Of a stretch of 28,018 nucleotides of DNA, positions 16,868 through 24,053 are shown one piece after another. The notes below the pieces were generated by a model, which made no database searches, was not told the DNA's origin, and was given only the letters and a program-made list of their open reading frames with translations. The first letter of the stretch is position 1. The number at the start of each line of letters is the position of its first letter. Origin of the DNA: CAYQPF01 sp964419225 (GTDB lineage: Bacteria > Cloacimonadota > Cloacimonadia > Cloacimonadales > CAYQPF01); NCBI GenBank assembly GCA_964419225.1, contig CAYQPF010000056.1, positions 1-28,018 of the forward strand, given 5' to 3'. The translations under genes were made by a program, and so were the position numbers.

Positions 16868-17653
16868 TTATTCAATCACCCATTTTCGGATAATGGTTTC
16901 AAATTTATGTTGATTTTGCATTTTATGGAGGATTTTAATAAGTTTATGAGTTAAGGGATTAATATAGTTGTATTGAGTCAGGTTTTCTTTAGTGAAGGCA
17001 ATATACGACATTTCGTTACCAATTGTTTGGCCGATAAAGATTTGTTCGCCCGGGGCAGGTGCCAGATTATCTTTAACAATGAGAGAGCTGAATTCATAGA
17101 GCACGCAATATTTGCCGTTAACATAAACATCAATTTGGTTATTCACCAGTTTTTTAATATTGGTGTAAGTATCCACAGCTTCTTCGACATGCAAAGATTT
17201 TTTTTGAGTGTTATCCAGAATAGAAAACCCCAGGTTAATACCTATTTTTTTATTAGTAAAGTCTTGGGGCCATTTCAGAGCAGGGTCATAGGACTTTTTA
17301 TTATGTAAGAGAACGACTTCTTCTTTTAGAATAGGGACGGCATAATCAAACCAAGGTCTGTCATTATTCTTATTATAGGGATGGAAGATGGCGAGTGCTT
17401 TTCCTTTTTTGACCATTTCCAGGCCTCTTTTCCAAGGAACCGGGCGGATAATGAGTTTGTATTCGGGCAAATCTTTGAAAGCTTCTTCCAGAATATCCAC
17501 ATAGATCCCTTTCGCGATATTTCCTTCAGCGAAGCAATAAGGCTGATAGGCTTCATCACAGAGGAAGACAATTTCCTGAACGGCAAAAACATTGCCGAAA
17601 GTTGAAAGCATAAATATGATAAGAAAAATACAAAATGGCCAAATACTTTTCAT
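16868..17653 (-). CDS. Periplasmic solute-binding protein, family 3-like (orphan)
   Basis: A 261-aa secreted protein. The signal peptide is residues 1-24 (ends NVFA). The mature part follows the amino-acid-type SBP fold: IVFLCDEAYQPYCF, an IAKGIYVDILEEAF segment, VPWKRGLEMVKKGKALAIFHPY, a second lobe starting NKKIGINLGF, and a C-terminal IIRKWVIE. ATG 17653 has AAGGAAG upstream. No ABC permease or ATPase is adjacent, so it may serve a transporter elsewhere, or act as a sensor ligand-binder as some of these orphans do. A single TAT-like tract precedes the gene; no clear promoter. Confidence 0.85.
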   Translation of the reverse strand: MKSIWPFCIFLIIFMLSTFGNVFAVQEIVFLCDEAYQPYCFAEGNIAKGIYVDILEEAFKDLPEYKLIIRPVPWKRGLEMVKKGKALAIFHPYNKNNDRPWFDYAVPILKEEVVLLHNKKSYDPALKWPQDFTNKKIGINLGFSILDNTQKKSLHVEEAVDTYTNIKKLVNNQIDVYVNGKYCVLYEFSSLIVKDNLAPAPGEQIFIGQTIGNEMSYIAFTKENLTQYNYINPLTHKLIKILHKMQNQHKFETIIRKWVIE

Positions 17654-17728
17654 ATTTACTTCCTTACTAAAATTGTGTTAATTATAATAGATAATTAATT
17701 TATGGCAAGGAAAAAAATAAATAACATT

Positions 17729-17822
17729 CAGGGTGATTCAATCTTGACATTGGGATGAGTTAATGGTGAATTGTGAATGGTTAATGGAAGAGAGGATAAC
17801 TCACCCCCGGCCCCTCTCTTGC
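17729..17822 (+). repeat. 94-bp repeat R1, copy A
   Basis: It begins CAGGGTGATTCAATCTTGAC and ends CCCCTCTCTTGC. Inside, at 17760-17787, is a heptamer array: TTAATGG, TGAATTG, TGAATGG, TTAATGG. Copy C (18254-18347) differs at one visible base near the start. Copy B is cut by the assembly gap. Confidence 0.9.
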
Positions 17823-17871
17823 CATCGATTTGTAGTGGCTGATTCCCACGTCAGCCCGGAGAAGGGTTCGA

Positions 17872-17925
17872 CAACCCATCCCCGTCCCTTCCCTTTTAGT
17901 AAGGGAAGGGTGTGAAAAAGGATTC
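17872..17925 (+). repeat. 54-bp repeat R2, copy 1
   Basis: Identical to 18141-18194. It contains the hairpin CCCTTCCCTT-TTAGT-AAGGGAAGGG and ends GGATTC directly at the run of N. Confidence 0.9.
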
Positions 17926-18025
17926 NNNNNNNNNNNNNNNNNNNNNNNNNNNNNNNNNNNNNNNNNNNNNNNNNNNNNNNNNNNNNNNNNNNNNNNNNNN
18001 NNNNNNNNNNNNNNNNNNNNNNNNN
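17926..18025. other. Assembly gap (100 N)
   Basis: Exactly 100 N, a conventional filler length, so the true distance is unknown. Repeat sequence abuts it on both sides. Confidence 0.98.
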
Positions 18026-18100
18026 GAATTGTGAATGGTTAATGGAAGAGAGGATAACTCACCCCCGGCCCCTCTCTTGCAAAGAGAGGGGAGTGAAAGG
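18026..18100 (+). repeat. R1 copy B (truncated by the gap)
   Basis: It starts at GAATTGTGAATGG, immediately after the N run, and matches copy C through GAGAGGGGAGTGAAAGG. The 3' part folds as CCCCTCTCTT-GCA-AAGAGAGGGG. Confidence 0.9.
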
Positions 18101-18103
18101 ATT

Positions 18104-18138
18104 AGGTGTCAGACATCAGTAGTTAGGCATCAGGGGGA
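18104..18138 (+). repeat. Heptamer array (AGxxxTC units)
   Basis: AGGTGTC, AGACATC, AGTAGTT, AGGCATC, AGGGGGA. Only AG is constant, but the 7-nt period does not slip. Confidence 0.8.
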
Positions 18139-18140
18139 AA

Positions 18141-18194
18141 CAACCCATCCCCGTCCCTTCCCTTTTAGTAAGGGAAGGGTGTGAAAAAGGATTC
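18141..18194 (+). repeat. 54-bp repeat R2, copy 2
   Basis: An exact copy of 17872-17925. Confidence 0.9.
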
Positions 18195-18204
18195 GTTTTG
18201 GGAG

Positions 18205-18249
18205 AAGAGCCTGCCAGGCTCTTTATTTTAATGACGCAAGCTGCGTCAT
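18205..18249. repeat. Two adjacent hairpin modules
   Basis: AAGAGCCT-GCC-AGGCTCTT (18205-18223, followed by TTATTTT) and ATGACGCA-AGC-TGCGTCAT (18231-18249). Both have perfect 8-bp stems and 3-nt loops. The first could act as a weak + strand terminator. Confidence 0.75.
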
Positions 18250-18253
18250 CTCC

Positions 18254-18368
18254 CAGGGTAATTCAATCTTGACATTGGGATGAGTTAATGGTGAATTGTG
18301 AATGGTTAATGGAAGAGAGGATAACTCACCCCCGGCCCCTCTCTTGCAAAGAGAGGGGAGTGAAAGGG
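18254..18368 (+). repeat. 94-bp repeat R1, copy C, with hairpin tail
   Basis: Matches copy A over 94 nt and copy B over its retained part plus the GAGAGGGGAGTGAAAGG tail. The same hairpin family recurs without the rest at 21059-21098. Confidence 0.9.
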
Positions 18369-18396
18369 GATCCAGAAAAATTGTTGAAACCAGCAG

Positions 18397-18423
18397 TTAT
18401 TTAATTATTAATTATGAATGAGG
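18397..18423 (+). repeat. Heptamer array running into the TrhA-like gene start
   Basis: TTATTTA, ATTATTA, ATTATGA, ATGAGG. The first possible ATG of the next gene (18414) lies inside the third unit. Confidence 0.7.
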
Positions 18424-19106
18424 TTGAAAGAGAGATGGAGAATAAGAAACCGCATTTTTTAGACAGGATACCATTATCTGCACAACAGAGCAGAGGTGAG
18501 GAGATCGCCAACAGTATCACACATGGAGTTGGAGTAGGGATCAGTATAGCAGCTTTGGTGCTATTGTTGGTATTTACGAGTTCCAAGTCAGATCCCTGGA
18601 GGATAGTAAGTTTTTCCATATTTGGGGCAACGATGATAGCTTTGTATCTATCATCGACGCTGTACCATAGTTTTCGGAATAAGCGGGTCAGACAGTTTTT
18701 TAGGATATTAGATCATTCTTCCATATTTTTACTGATAGCGGGGAGTTATACTCCAATCACACTGATATGTTTAAGGGGTCCTTGGGGCTGGAGTCTTTTC
18801 GGAATGGTTTGGGGAATTGCCATTACGGGTATAATTTTGAAGGCATTTGCCATGCATAAGTTGAAATATGTCTCGGTAATTTTGTATATATTAATGGGTT
18901 GGCTGATATTGGTGGCAATCAAACCGATGCTGCAGAGTGTTCCGATGGGCATGCTGGTGTGGCTGATTATTGGTGGTTTATGTTATACATTTGGAGTGAT
19001 TTTCTATGTCTGGAAGAAATTGCCTTATCATCATGCGGTGTGGCATTTATTTGTATTGGCAGGGAGTGTCAGTCACTTTTTCGGGATGTTGTTTTATTTG
19101 ACCTGA
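18414..19106 (+). CDS. Hemolysin III / TrhA (PAQR) family membrane protein
   Basis: A 230-aa polytopic membrane protein of the YqfA/TrhA family, with seven hydrophobic helices. Family landmarks are EEIANSITHGVGVG near residue 30, SSTLYHS near 81-87, LDHSSIFLLIAGSYTP near 98-113 and HHAVWHLFVLAGS near 207-219. The conserved His and Asp residues are present and match the PAQR metal-site pattern. Reported roles in the family concern membrane homeostasis; the hemolysin name is historical. The start is uncertain. ATG 18414 lies in a heptamer array without a ribosome binding site. ATG 18435 (MENKKPHF) has GAGGT 11 nt upstream and leaves the conserved region complete. It has no operon partner. Confidence 0.9.
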   Translation: MNEVEREMENKKPHFLDRIPLSAQQSRGEEIANSITHGVGVGISIAALVLLLVFTSSKSDPWRIVSFSIFGATMIALYLSSTLYHSFRNKRVRQFFRILDHSSIFLLIAGSYTPITLICLRGPWGWSLFGMVWGIAITGIILKAFAMHKLKYVSVILYILMGWLILVAIKPMLQSVPMGMLVWLIIGGLCYTFGVIFYVWKKLPYHHAVWHLFVLAGSVSHFFGMLFYLT

Positions 19107-19508
19107 AAAGGATAGAGAGTAATTAACAAGGATAGACAGGATGAACAGGATAGGAGAGAAATTATTAATTATCAATTATTAATTATTAATGGGAGAAAGA
19201 AAGGAATAAAGAGACAGTTGCTTGAGAATTCGGTTGAAGTGAATGATTTAAACCGGCTAATTATTAATAAAATGGAAGACAGTTATCTCTCATATGAGGG
19301 ATACTTTCTTGAGCGGACATTCGGGGCATGATCCAGCATGCCAAATCTATAATCAAATCTACCTTTATTTAATTCAGACTCAAAGTCTAAAGCTTATATA
19401 GTACACGAAAATAGTTTGAATCTCTCCGATATGTGACCATCCGCTTGATCGGCGTCATCCGCGTTCTATTAAGTGTCCAACTATCAACTCTAAACTTTCA
19501 ACTCTCAA
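19107..19508. other. About 400-nt intergenic region
   Basis: Contains period-9 and period-7 arrays at 19128-19193 and a reversed heptamer array at 19478-19512. The middle (about 19200-19470) shows no gene or clear signal. Genes on both sides converge, yet I find no T-tailed hairpin. Confidence 0.6.
19128..19193 (+). repeat. Period-9 array followed by period-7 array
   Basis: 19128-19154: AAGGAT-AGA, CAGGAT-GAA, CAGGAT-AGG (hexamer plus variable triplet). 19161-19193: ATTATTA, ATTATCA, ATTATTA, ATTATTA, ATGGG (heptamers with a G-rich end). Confidence 0.8.
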
Positions 19509-19512
19509 CTAT
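19478..19512 (-). repeat. Heptamer array overlapping a stop codon
   Basis: On the + strand it reads CAACTAT, CAACTCT, AAACTTT, CAACTCT, CAACTAT. The last unit covers the stop codon of the lipoprotein gene (complement of 19509-19511). Confidence 0.8.
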
Positions 19513-20174
19513 TTCAGTATTCCCTCGTTGTTGATTTCCTTAAAGATATCATGTAAGCCTAGAACATAAATCTCTTCACGTTTTCTTTCTTCAGGGTGGA
19601 AGGGGTAGAGGAAAATCAACAAAGCCTGAACCCATTTATCGAGATCAGTTTGGCGTTTATAGGTGCCGATCAATTGGTGTTCTTTATTGAATACCTTTGT
19701 CTCCAGAAAGTACTTTTGAGTATAAGGAACCGGGATCATAGTAGCAGTAACAGTAGAAACAAGACCACTCAGAAAATAATTGGCAAAGCTTGTTTTCTTT
19801 TCCAGACGCACATAGACAGTATAATCATAATTGGCAATGAGGCTATCTTTGGTAGCTCTGCGTTCGGGGTGATTAACATCGGAGGCATCTTCAGTATAGG
19901 TGGCATATTTGGTGACATTACTGAATTCCCGCAAAGCATCAAGAAAGATATCATCAAAGCCGGAAAGTATCTGGTATTTTCTATCCAATTTGGGAACTAC
20001 ATCATAACCTGTGGCCTGGTGGACATGGCTGAAAACGAAAACAACGCTTACAGGTTTGTTTTGAGAAGTGGTTTTAACTTCTCCTTTATAGACTCCCTGC
20101 ATATCTGATCTGAAAGAGGCACACCCGGTGAAAATAAGTAATAAGATTGAAAAAAATACCAAATGTGATTTCAT
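19509..20174 (-). CDS. Lipoprotein of unknown function
   Basis: A 221-aa protein with a lipoprotein signal, LLLIFTGC (Cys18). It is not a family I can name. The mature part contains VSVVFVFSHVHQATGYDVVP, a central YDYTVYVRLEKK strand, and a hydrophobic stretch FLSGLVSTVTATMIPVPY at about 134-151. That last pattern is common in small envelope lipoproteins that start with a GNA1162/CsgG-like fold, but I cannot claim that here. ATG 20174 has GGAG upstream. The gene follows a four-helix membrane protein gene by 11 nt on the same strand, so both probably form one envelope-related transcription unit. Confidence 0.8.
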   Translation of the reverse strand: MKSHLVFFSILLLIFTGCASFRSDMQGVYKGEVKTTSQNKPVSVVFVFSHVHQATGYDVVPKLDRKYQILSGFDDIFLDALREFSNVTKYATYTEDASDVNHPERRATKDSLIANYDYTVYVRLEKKTSFANYFLSGLVSTVTATMIPVPYTQKYFLETKVFNKEHQLIGTYKRQTDLDKWVQALLIFLYPFHPEERKREEIYVLGLHDIFKEINNEGILK

Positions 20175-20185
20175 GATTTTCTCCG

Positions 20186-20575
20186 TTAGGCTTGTGGTTT
20201 CTTTAACTCAGATAATCTTAAACGGATATTTTTTCTATAGATCCAGTTAATCAGATACATAATACTAAGGAAAATAAGTGGGCCGGATATAAAAAAATAG
20301 ACATCTGTGGCAAATCTTCCCCAGAAAAAAGCCAAGTATAAGATTCCTAAAATCCCATAAATAATAGAGCCAACCCACTCATATTTCCAGGTAAGCCATA
20401 AGGCAAGCAATAAAAGAAAGGTTGGGATATTGTGCATAAACAGACCAATTAGAATTTGGCTGGTAGTTTGGTTACCCTCAAAGATATCGAAAGAGAAAAT
20501 GACCAGAAACAGGGCAAAAACCAAACATAGAATTCTGGGTACCCAGAAGAGCAATTTTACAAACCAAAGACTCAT
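20186..20575 (-). CDS. Small four-helix membrane protein
   Basis: A 129-aa integral membrane protein with four hydrophobic segments: about 5-27, 42-62, 66-84 and 90-112. A basic tail follows (RKNIRLRLSELKK). Motifs HNIPTFLLLLALWLTWKYEW and GILGILY resemble a widespread uncharacterised family that I know only as DUF-type small membrane proteins. AGGAGG lies just before the ATG. It is the first gene of a two-gene unit with the lipoprotein. Confidence 0.8.
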   Translation of the reverse strand: MSLWFVKLLFWVPRILCLVFALFLVIFSFDIFEGNQTTSQILIGLFMHNIPTFLLLLALWLTWKYEWVGSIIYGILGILYLAFFWGRFATDVYFFISGPLIFLSIMYLINWIYRKNIRLRLSELKKPQA

Positions 20576-20646
20576 AATTTCCTCCTGTGAATAGAGAAAA
20601 GATAATTTTATGCCGGATTAATGCAAGAAAAAAATTAATCATGAAA

Positions 20647-20716
20647 ATGGACTAAATGGACTAAATGGACTGTATGGACTAAATGGACGGACTGGTCAGA
20701 CGTGTCTGACGGGTCA
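20647..20716 (+). repeat. Period-9 arrays (ATGGAC-nnn, then TCnGAC-nnn)
   Basis: Five ATGGAC hexamers at exactly 9-nt spacing (20647, 20656, 20665, 20674, 20683) carry the triplets TAA, TAA, TGT, TAA, GGA. They are followed at 20696 and 20705 by TCAGAC-GTG and TCTGAC-GGG. The same ATGGAC family occurs at 16732-16776. Confidence 0.85.
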
Positions 20717-20729
20717 GGGGGAGTGTTAT

Positions 20730-20813
20730 CAGTAGGCAGTGGGCAGTGTGCAGTAGGCAGAAGGAGATTCCTACAACCCATCCTCTTGAGATAGGTGTCA
20801 TGTGCCAGTGGAA
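20730..20813 (+). repeat. Two heptamer arrays
   Basis: 20730-20760 has CAGTAGG, CAGTGGG, CAGTGTG, CAGTAGG, CAG. 20793-20813 has AGGTGTC, ATGTGCC, AGTGGAA. Confidence 0.75.
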
Positions 20814-20857
20814 AGCAACTGTGTTGACAGATTGAGGATTAAGGAGAGGAAAAGATA

Positions 20858-20971
20858 TTGAAACCCGCAGGCAAGTATTAAGGAGCCAGAAGGTTGGTGT
20901 AAGGTATCAGGAGGAAATAATCGGACGAGTCTGACTGGTCAGACGTGTCTGACGGGTCAAAAGGGGAGGGA
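20858..20971 (+). repeat. 114-bp direct repeat, copy 1
   Basis: Matches 21119-21232 with three visible substitutions (near 20880-20885). Internal parts are the GAAACCCGCAGGCAAGTATT module, a heptamer stretch (AGGTTGG, TGTAAGG, TATCAGG), and a period-9 stretch of four TCnGAC hexamers starting at 20921. Confidence 0.9.
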
Positions 20972-20976
20972 GTAAT

Positions 20977-21049
20977 AGTCGTCAGGCGGTAGTGGAGAGG
21001 GATAAACCCGCAGGCGTATTTAATTATCAATTACTAATTATTAATGGGA
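20977..21049 (+). repeat. Two heptamer arrays
   Basis: 20977-20997 has AGTCGTC, AGGCGGT, AGTGGAG. 21022-21049 has AATTATC, AATTACT, AATTATT, AATGGGA. Confidence 0.7.
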
Positions 21050-21058
21050 GAGAGGAGA

Positions 21059-21098
21059 ACTCACCCCCGGCCCCTCTCTTGCAAAGCGAGGGGAGTGA
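21059..21098 (+). repeat. C-rich hairpin module (R1 tail family)
   Basis: CTCACCCCCGG, then CCCCTCTCTT-GCA-AAGCGAGGGG, then AGTGA. The same module as in R1 copies B and C, with one base change in the stem. Confidence 0.8.
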
Positions 21099-21118
21099 AT
21101 AGAGACTCTGGAAAATTG

Positions 21119-21232
21119 TTGAAACCCGCAGGCAAGTATTAGGTTGCCAGAAGGTTGGTGTAAGGTATCAGGAGGAAATAATCGGACGAGTCTGACTGGT
21201 CAGACGTGTCTGACGGGTCAAAAGGGGAGGGA
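21119..21232 (+). repeat. 114-bp direct repeat, copy 2
   Basis: Second copy, 261 nt after the first. See copy 1 for the internal structure. Confidence 0.9.
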
Positions 21233-21236
21233 TGAT

Positions 21237-21265
21237 CAGGCTTATGCGGTTTATGCATAAGCCTG
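21237..21265. terminator. Hairpin after the M23 peptidase gene
   Basis: CAGGCTTATGC and GCATAAGCCTG form an 11-bp stem with a 7-nt loop, 12 nt beyond the - strand stop codon at 21277. The gene's end and the hairpin are separated by an AT-rich tract, and no T-run follows on the - strand, so termination is only likely. Confidence 0.5.
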
Positions 21266-21276
21266 GTAATTTATAA

Positions 21277-22542
21277 TTATATTTTTTTTGCTGCTTTGCG
21301 GAGGAGTTTTTCGTGTTTAGTCAACTCGTTTGGTTGATGACTGGTCTTTTCAAATTGTTTAACCATTTCTCTGATTTTAGAGACCTGATTTTTGAAGCTG
21401 GTAAGTCTGTTTCCAGAGAGTTTGGCAGTACTGATCATCTTAATATTAGAGGGGTTGATCCAGCTGTTTTTGGAATTTTTGAGACCGAAGTGGAGATGTG
21501 GGCCTGTGGAATATCCTGTACTTCCGACACCGCCGATACGTTGTCCTTTTTTGACAGTTGCTCCGCGACTGACACTGATACTATTTAGATGTGCATAAAC
21601 ACTTGTGAAGCCATTGTCATGCTTGATTTCAACTTCTTTACCCATACCGCCGTTCCAGGCAGCGAATTTTACTTTTCCTGTAGTAATGGCATAAACAGGA
21701 GTACCTGTATTAGCTTTGAAGTCAGTTCCTGCATGCATTCTCCAAGTACCTGAGATAGGGTGGAGGCGCATACCGTAGGAGGAGTTGACATGAACGTGAT
21801 CGAGCGGCATACGATAAGCAGCTGTGACTAAAGAAGCACCATCAGAAAAGTAGAGGCCATTGTAGGCTGATTTTTCATCGGCCGGATCATCGAAGCGGAA
21901 ACCTTCATGGAGACCGGTTCGTTTACCGTTATAGGCGACATAGTAGAGTTTTCCGCCCGGGAGTTTTTCTTTTTTATAGAAGCGTTCTTCGACTAAAACA
22001 ATAAATTCATCTCCAACTTTGGCATCACGTTGGAAGTTTACTTTGCTTTCCAGGATTTGATTGGCTTGCTGTTTGAGGTTTGGGGCCAGTTTTTTGTCCA
22101 AAAGAGCAGCATCAAGAGTTGTTTTTAATTCACCAATGACCAGTCTTTTGATTTTATCTGTTTTTTCTTCCACGAGTTTGTAAACGAGTTTACCGTCATC
22201 ACCTCGGGTAATTTGATGAGTAGTAACGATATCAGGATAATAATAGAAATCGTTGATCTTCTTACCATCTGATGTAAGAGAGAATTTGAATTTATCACCT
22301 ACCTGAATGGATCTGACGTCAACAAAGTCAGCCAGAATATTTGTAACTTCGATAATTTGTTGAGGTTTTAGGCCCAAATCACTGAGAGCTGTGAAGAATC
22401 CGGAATTAGGTTTGACTTCACCTTCAGTATATTTAACAGTCGATTTTAGATGAGCAGGGGCTTTGGTACTTTTATGAGTACTTTTCTGACATGATAAGGT
22501 CAGCAGGATAGTTGCGATTACTATAATATATTTAAATTTCAC
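21277..22542 (-). CDS. M23-family peptidase lipoprotein (murein hydrolase)
   Basis: A 421-aa lipoprotein (lipobox LTLSC, Cys18) of the MepM/OapA-like type. After an N-terminal region (about 40-200) with VGDKFKF and VGDEFIVLVEE segments comes the LytM/M23 catalytic domain at about 250-365. The zinc and catalytic motifs are complete: H270-AGT-D274, and H349-L-H351 in GPHLHFG. In the family these residues bind zinc and cut peptidoglycan cross-bridges. The start codon is GTG at 22542, supported by AAGGTGG 8 nt upstream. The C-terminal about 50 residues are basic and helical (KHEKLLRKAAKKI). The gene lies 62 nt after gltX on the same strand and may be co-transcribed with it. It probably acts in the periplasm on the cell wall. 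Confidence 0.93.
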   Translation of the reverse strand: MKFKYIIVIATILLTLSCQKSTHKSTKAPAHLKSTVKYTEGEVKPNSGFFTALSDLGLKPQQIIEVTNILADFVDVRSIQVGDKFKFSLTSDGKKINDFYYYPDIVTTHQITRGDDGKLVYKLVEEKTDKIKRLVIGELKTTLDAALLDKKLAPNLKQQANQILESKVNFQRDAKVGDEFIVLVEERFYKKEKLPGGKLYYVAYNGKRTGLHEGFRFDDPADEKSAYNGLYFSDGASLVTAAYRMPLDHVHVNSSYGMRLHPISGTWRMHAGTDFKANTGTPVYAITTGKVKFAAWNGGMGKEVEIKHDNGFTSVYAHLNSISVSRGATVKKGQRIGGVGSTGYSTGPHLHFGLKNSKNSWINPSNIKMISTAKLSGNRLTSFKNQVSKIREMVKQFEKTSHQPNELTKHEKLLRKAAKKI

Positions 22543-22571
22543 TAATTATTCCACCTTAATAACAAAATTTG

Positions 22572-22588
22572 ATCATCTTAGAGATGAT
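22572..22588 (-). terminator. Weak hairpin after gltX
   Basis: ATCATC and GATGAT flank a 5-nt loop. On the - strand CAAATTTTGTT follows. With only a 6-bp A/T-rich stem, this may at most attenuate read-through into the peptidase gene. Confidence 0.3.
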
Positions 22589-22604
22589 TTGGAATGGACT
22601 CTAA

Positions 22605-24053
22605 TTAATTATTGCCGGACAATTGATGAGCTGTTTTCAACCTTTTTAGAGCATCATCTTTACCGAGAATATCTATCAGAGTAGGAATATCCGGGCCATG
22701 ACCATTGCCGAACATGGCGAGTCTGAGTGGGAAGAAGAAATTTTTGCCTTTAACACCGAGTTCTTCCTGAGCCTGTTTAACCAAATGGGTCAGTTCATCT
22801 TTATCAATTGAATCCATATTGTTGAGTTTGCAGATAAAGTAATCAATAACTTTAATTGAGGATTCCTGTTTGAGGAGTTCAAGATCTTCGGGGCTGAAAG
22901 TTAGATCATTGTAGAACATATAGGCATGTTCTGTGATATTATTGAAGGAAGAAACCTGATCTCTGGCTCTTTGGAGAGCTTTTAAGAACTTTCTGCGATC
23001 GGAAGTATCGAGACCGGCTTTATGGAAAAATGGTTCAGCTTCATGAGCAATAATATTGATATCCAGGTTCCGCATATACATACCACTCATCCAATCTAAT
23101 TTAGTGATATCAAAGATCGCACCGGACTTATTGACTCTTTCAAAGGAGAATTCTTCGAGCATTTCAGGCAGACTGATGATCTCACGGTCTTCGACAGGGT
23201 GCCAGCCCAGGAGAGCGACAAAGTTGAGGATAGCTTCTTTGGGAAAACCTTTTTCGAGATAGGTTTTAACAGAGAAGTCACCGTGTCTTTTGCTGAGTTT
23301 GCTTCTATCGGTGTTGAGGAGGAGTGGGAGGTGGATCCAGGCAGGCGGGGTCCAGCCGAAAGCTTCGTAGAGATAGACATGTTTGGGTGTGCTGGATAGC
23401 CATTCTTCTCCTCTGATCACATGAGTGATTTCCATGAGATGGTCATCAACCACAGCTGCCAAGTGATAGGTGGGGAAGCCGTCGGACTTGAGTAGTACCT
23501 GATCATCAACCTGTTCGGAACTGATTTCAACCATACCACGGATATGATCTTCAAAAGCAAAGGTATGATTCACAGGCATTTTCAGTCTGACAACATAGGA
23601 ATCTCCGGCAGCGAGTTTTGAGTCAATTTCTTCTTTGCTCAACATTTTGCATCTGCCATCGTATTTCGAGGTTTGTTTTTGGGCGGTTTGAGCTGCTTTC
23701 ATTTCTTCCAGGGTTTCTTTGGAGCAGAAACAGTAATAGGCATAGCCTTTTTCGATTAGTTCATTGATATATTTGCGGTAGATATCTAATCTTTGGGATT
23801 GGAAGTAGGGGCCATAGGGACCACCTTTGACAGGGCCTTCATCGAAATCGAGGCCGAGATCCTGCAAAGTACTGACGAGATTTTCCACAGCACCTTCGAC
23901 ATAACGGCTTTGATCTGTGTCTTCAATTCTTAAAATGAATTTTCCCTTATTCTTTCTGGCATAGAGAAAATCATACAGGGCAGTGCGTAAACCACCCAAG
24001 TGCAGCATGCCGGTAGGACTGGGTGCAAATCTGACTCTAACTTCTTTATTCAT
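22605..24053 (-). CDS. gltX: Glutamate--tRNA ligase
   Basis: A 482-aa class I aminoacyl-tRNA synthetase that charges tRNA-Glu (in some lineages also tRNA-Gln). The N-terminus reads VRVRFAPSPTGMLHLGGLRT, with the HIGH-type motif at H18-LGG. The KMSKS-type loop is K252-LSKR256. A CFC...YDGRC zinc-knuckle-like segment sits at about residues 110-132, but the expected fourth ligand is not evident. Length and the C-terminal anticodon-binding part are normal. AAAGGAG precedes the ATG. An M23 peptidase gene follows 62 nt downstream. Confidence 0.97.
   Translation of the reverse strand: MNKEVRVRFAPSPTGMLHLGGLRTALYDFLYARKNKGKFILRIEDTDQSRYVEGAVENLVSTLQDLGLDFDEGPVKGGPYGPYFQSQRLDIYRKYINELIEKGYAYYCFCSKETLEEMKAAQTAQKQTSKYDGRCKMLSKEEIDSKLAAGDSYVVRLKMPVNHTFAFEDHIRGMVEISSEQVDDQVLLKSDGFPTYHLAAVVDDHLMEITHVIRGEEWLSSTPKHVYLYEAFGWTPPAWIHLPLLLNTDRSKLSKRHGDFSVKTYLEKGFPKEAILNFVALLGWHPVEDREIISLPEMLEEFSFERVNKSGAIFDITKLDWMSGMYMRNLDINIIAHEAEPFFHKAGLDTSDRRKFLKALQRARDQVSSFNNITEHAYMFYNDLTFSPEDLELLKQESSIKVIDYFICKLNNMDSIDKDELTHLVKQAQEELGVKGKNFFFPLRLAMFGNGHGPDIPTLIDILGKDDALKRLKTAHQLSGNN

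Larger units (their letters stand above)
17654..18413. other. Repeat-filled intergenic region containing an assembly gap
   Basis: No gene is visible. The region consists of three copies of a 94-bp repeat (one truncated), two copies of a 54-bp repeat, several hairpins, heptamer arrays and 100 N. A fragment of the GGCTGA..GTCAGCC hairpin family (see 24095) occurs in inverse orientation at about 17837-17857. Confidence 0.75.
20576..21276. other. 700-nt intergenic repeat island
   Basis: No gene found. The region is almost completely explained by tandem arrays (20647-20716, 20730-20760, 20793-20813, 20977-20997, 21022-21049), a 114-bp direct repeat (20858-20971 and 21119-21232), the C-rich hairpin at 21059-21098 and a hairpin at 21237-21265. 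The promoter of the four-helix protein gene should lie near 20600-20640. Confidence 0.75.

Noticed and set aside
20647..20716. CRISPR array
   Set aside because: Repeats are 6 nt with 3-nt spacers, far from CRISPR dimensions, and no cas gene is present.
20576..21276. Insertion sequence or MITE remnant
   Set aside because: No transposase fragment, terminal inverted repeats or target-site duplication could be recognised; tandem arrays explain the sequence better.
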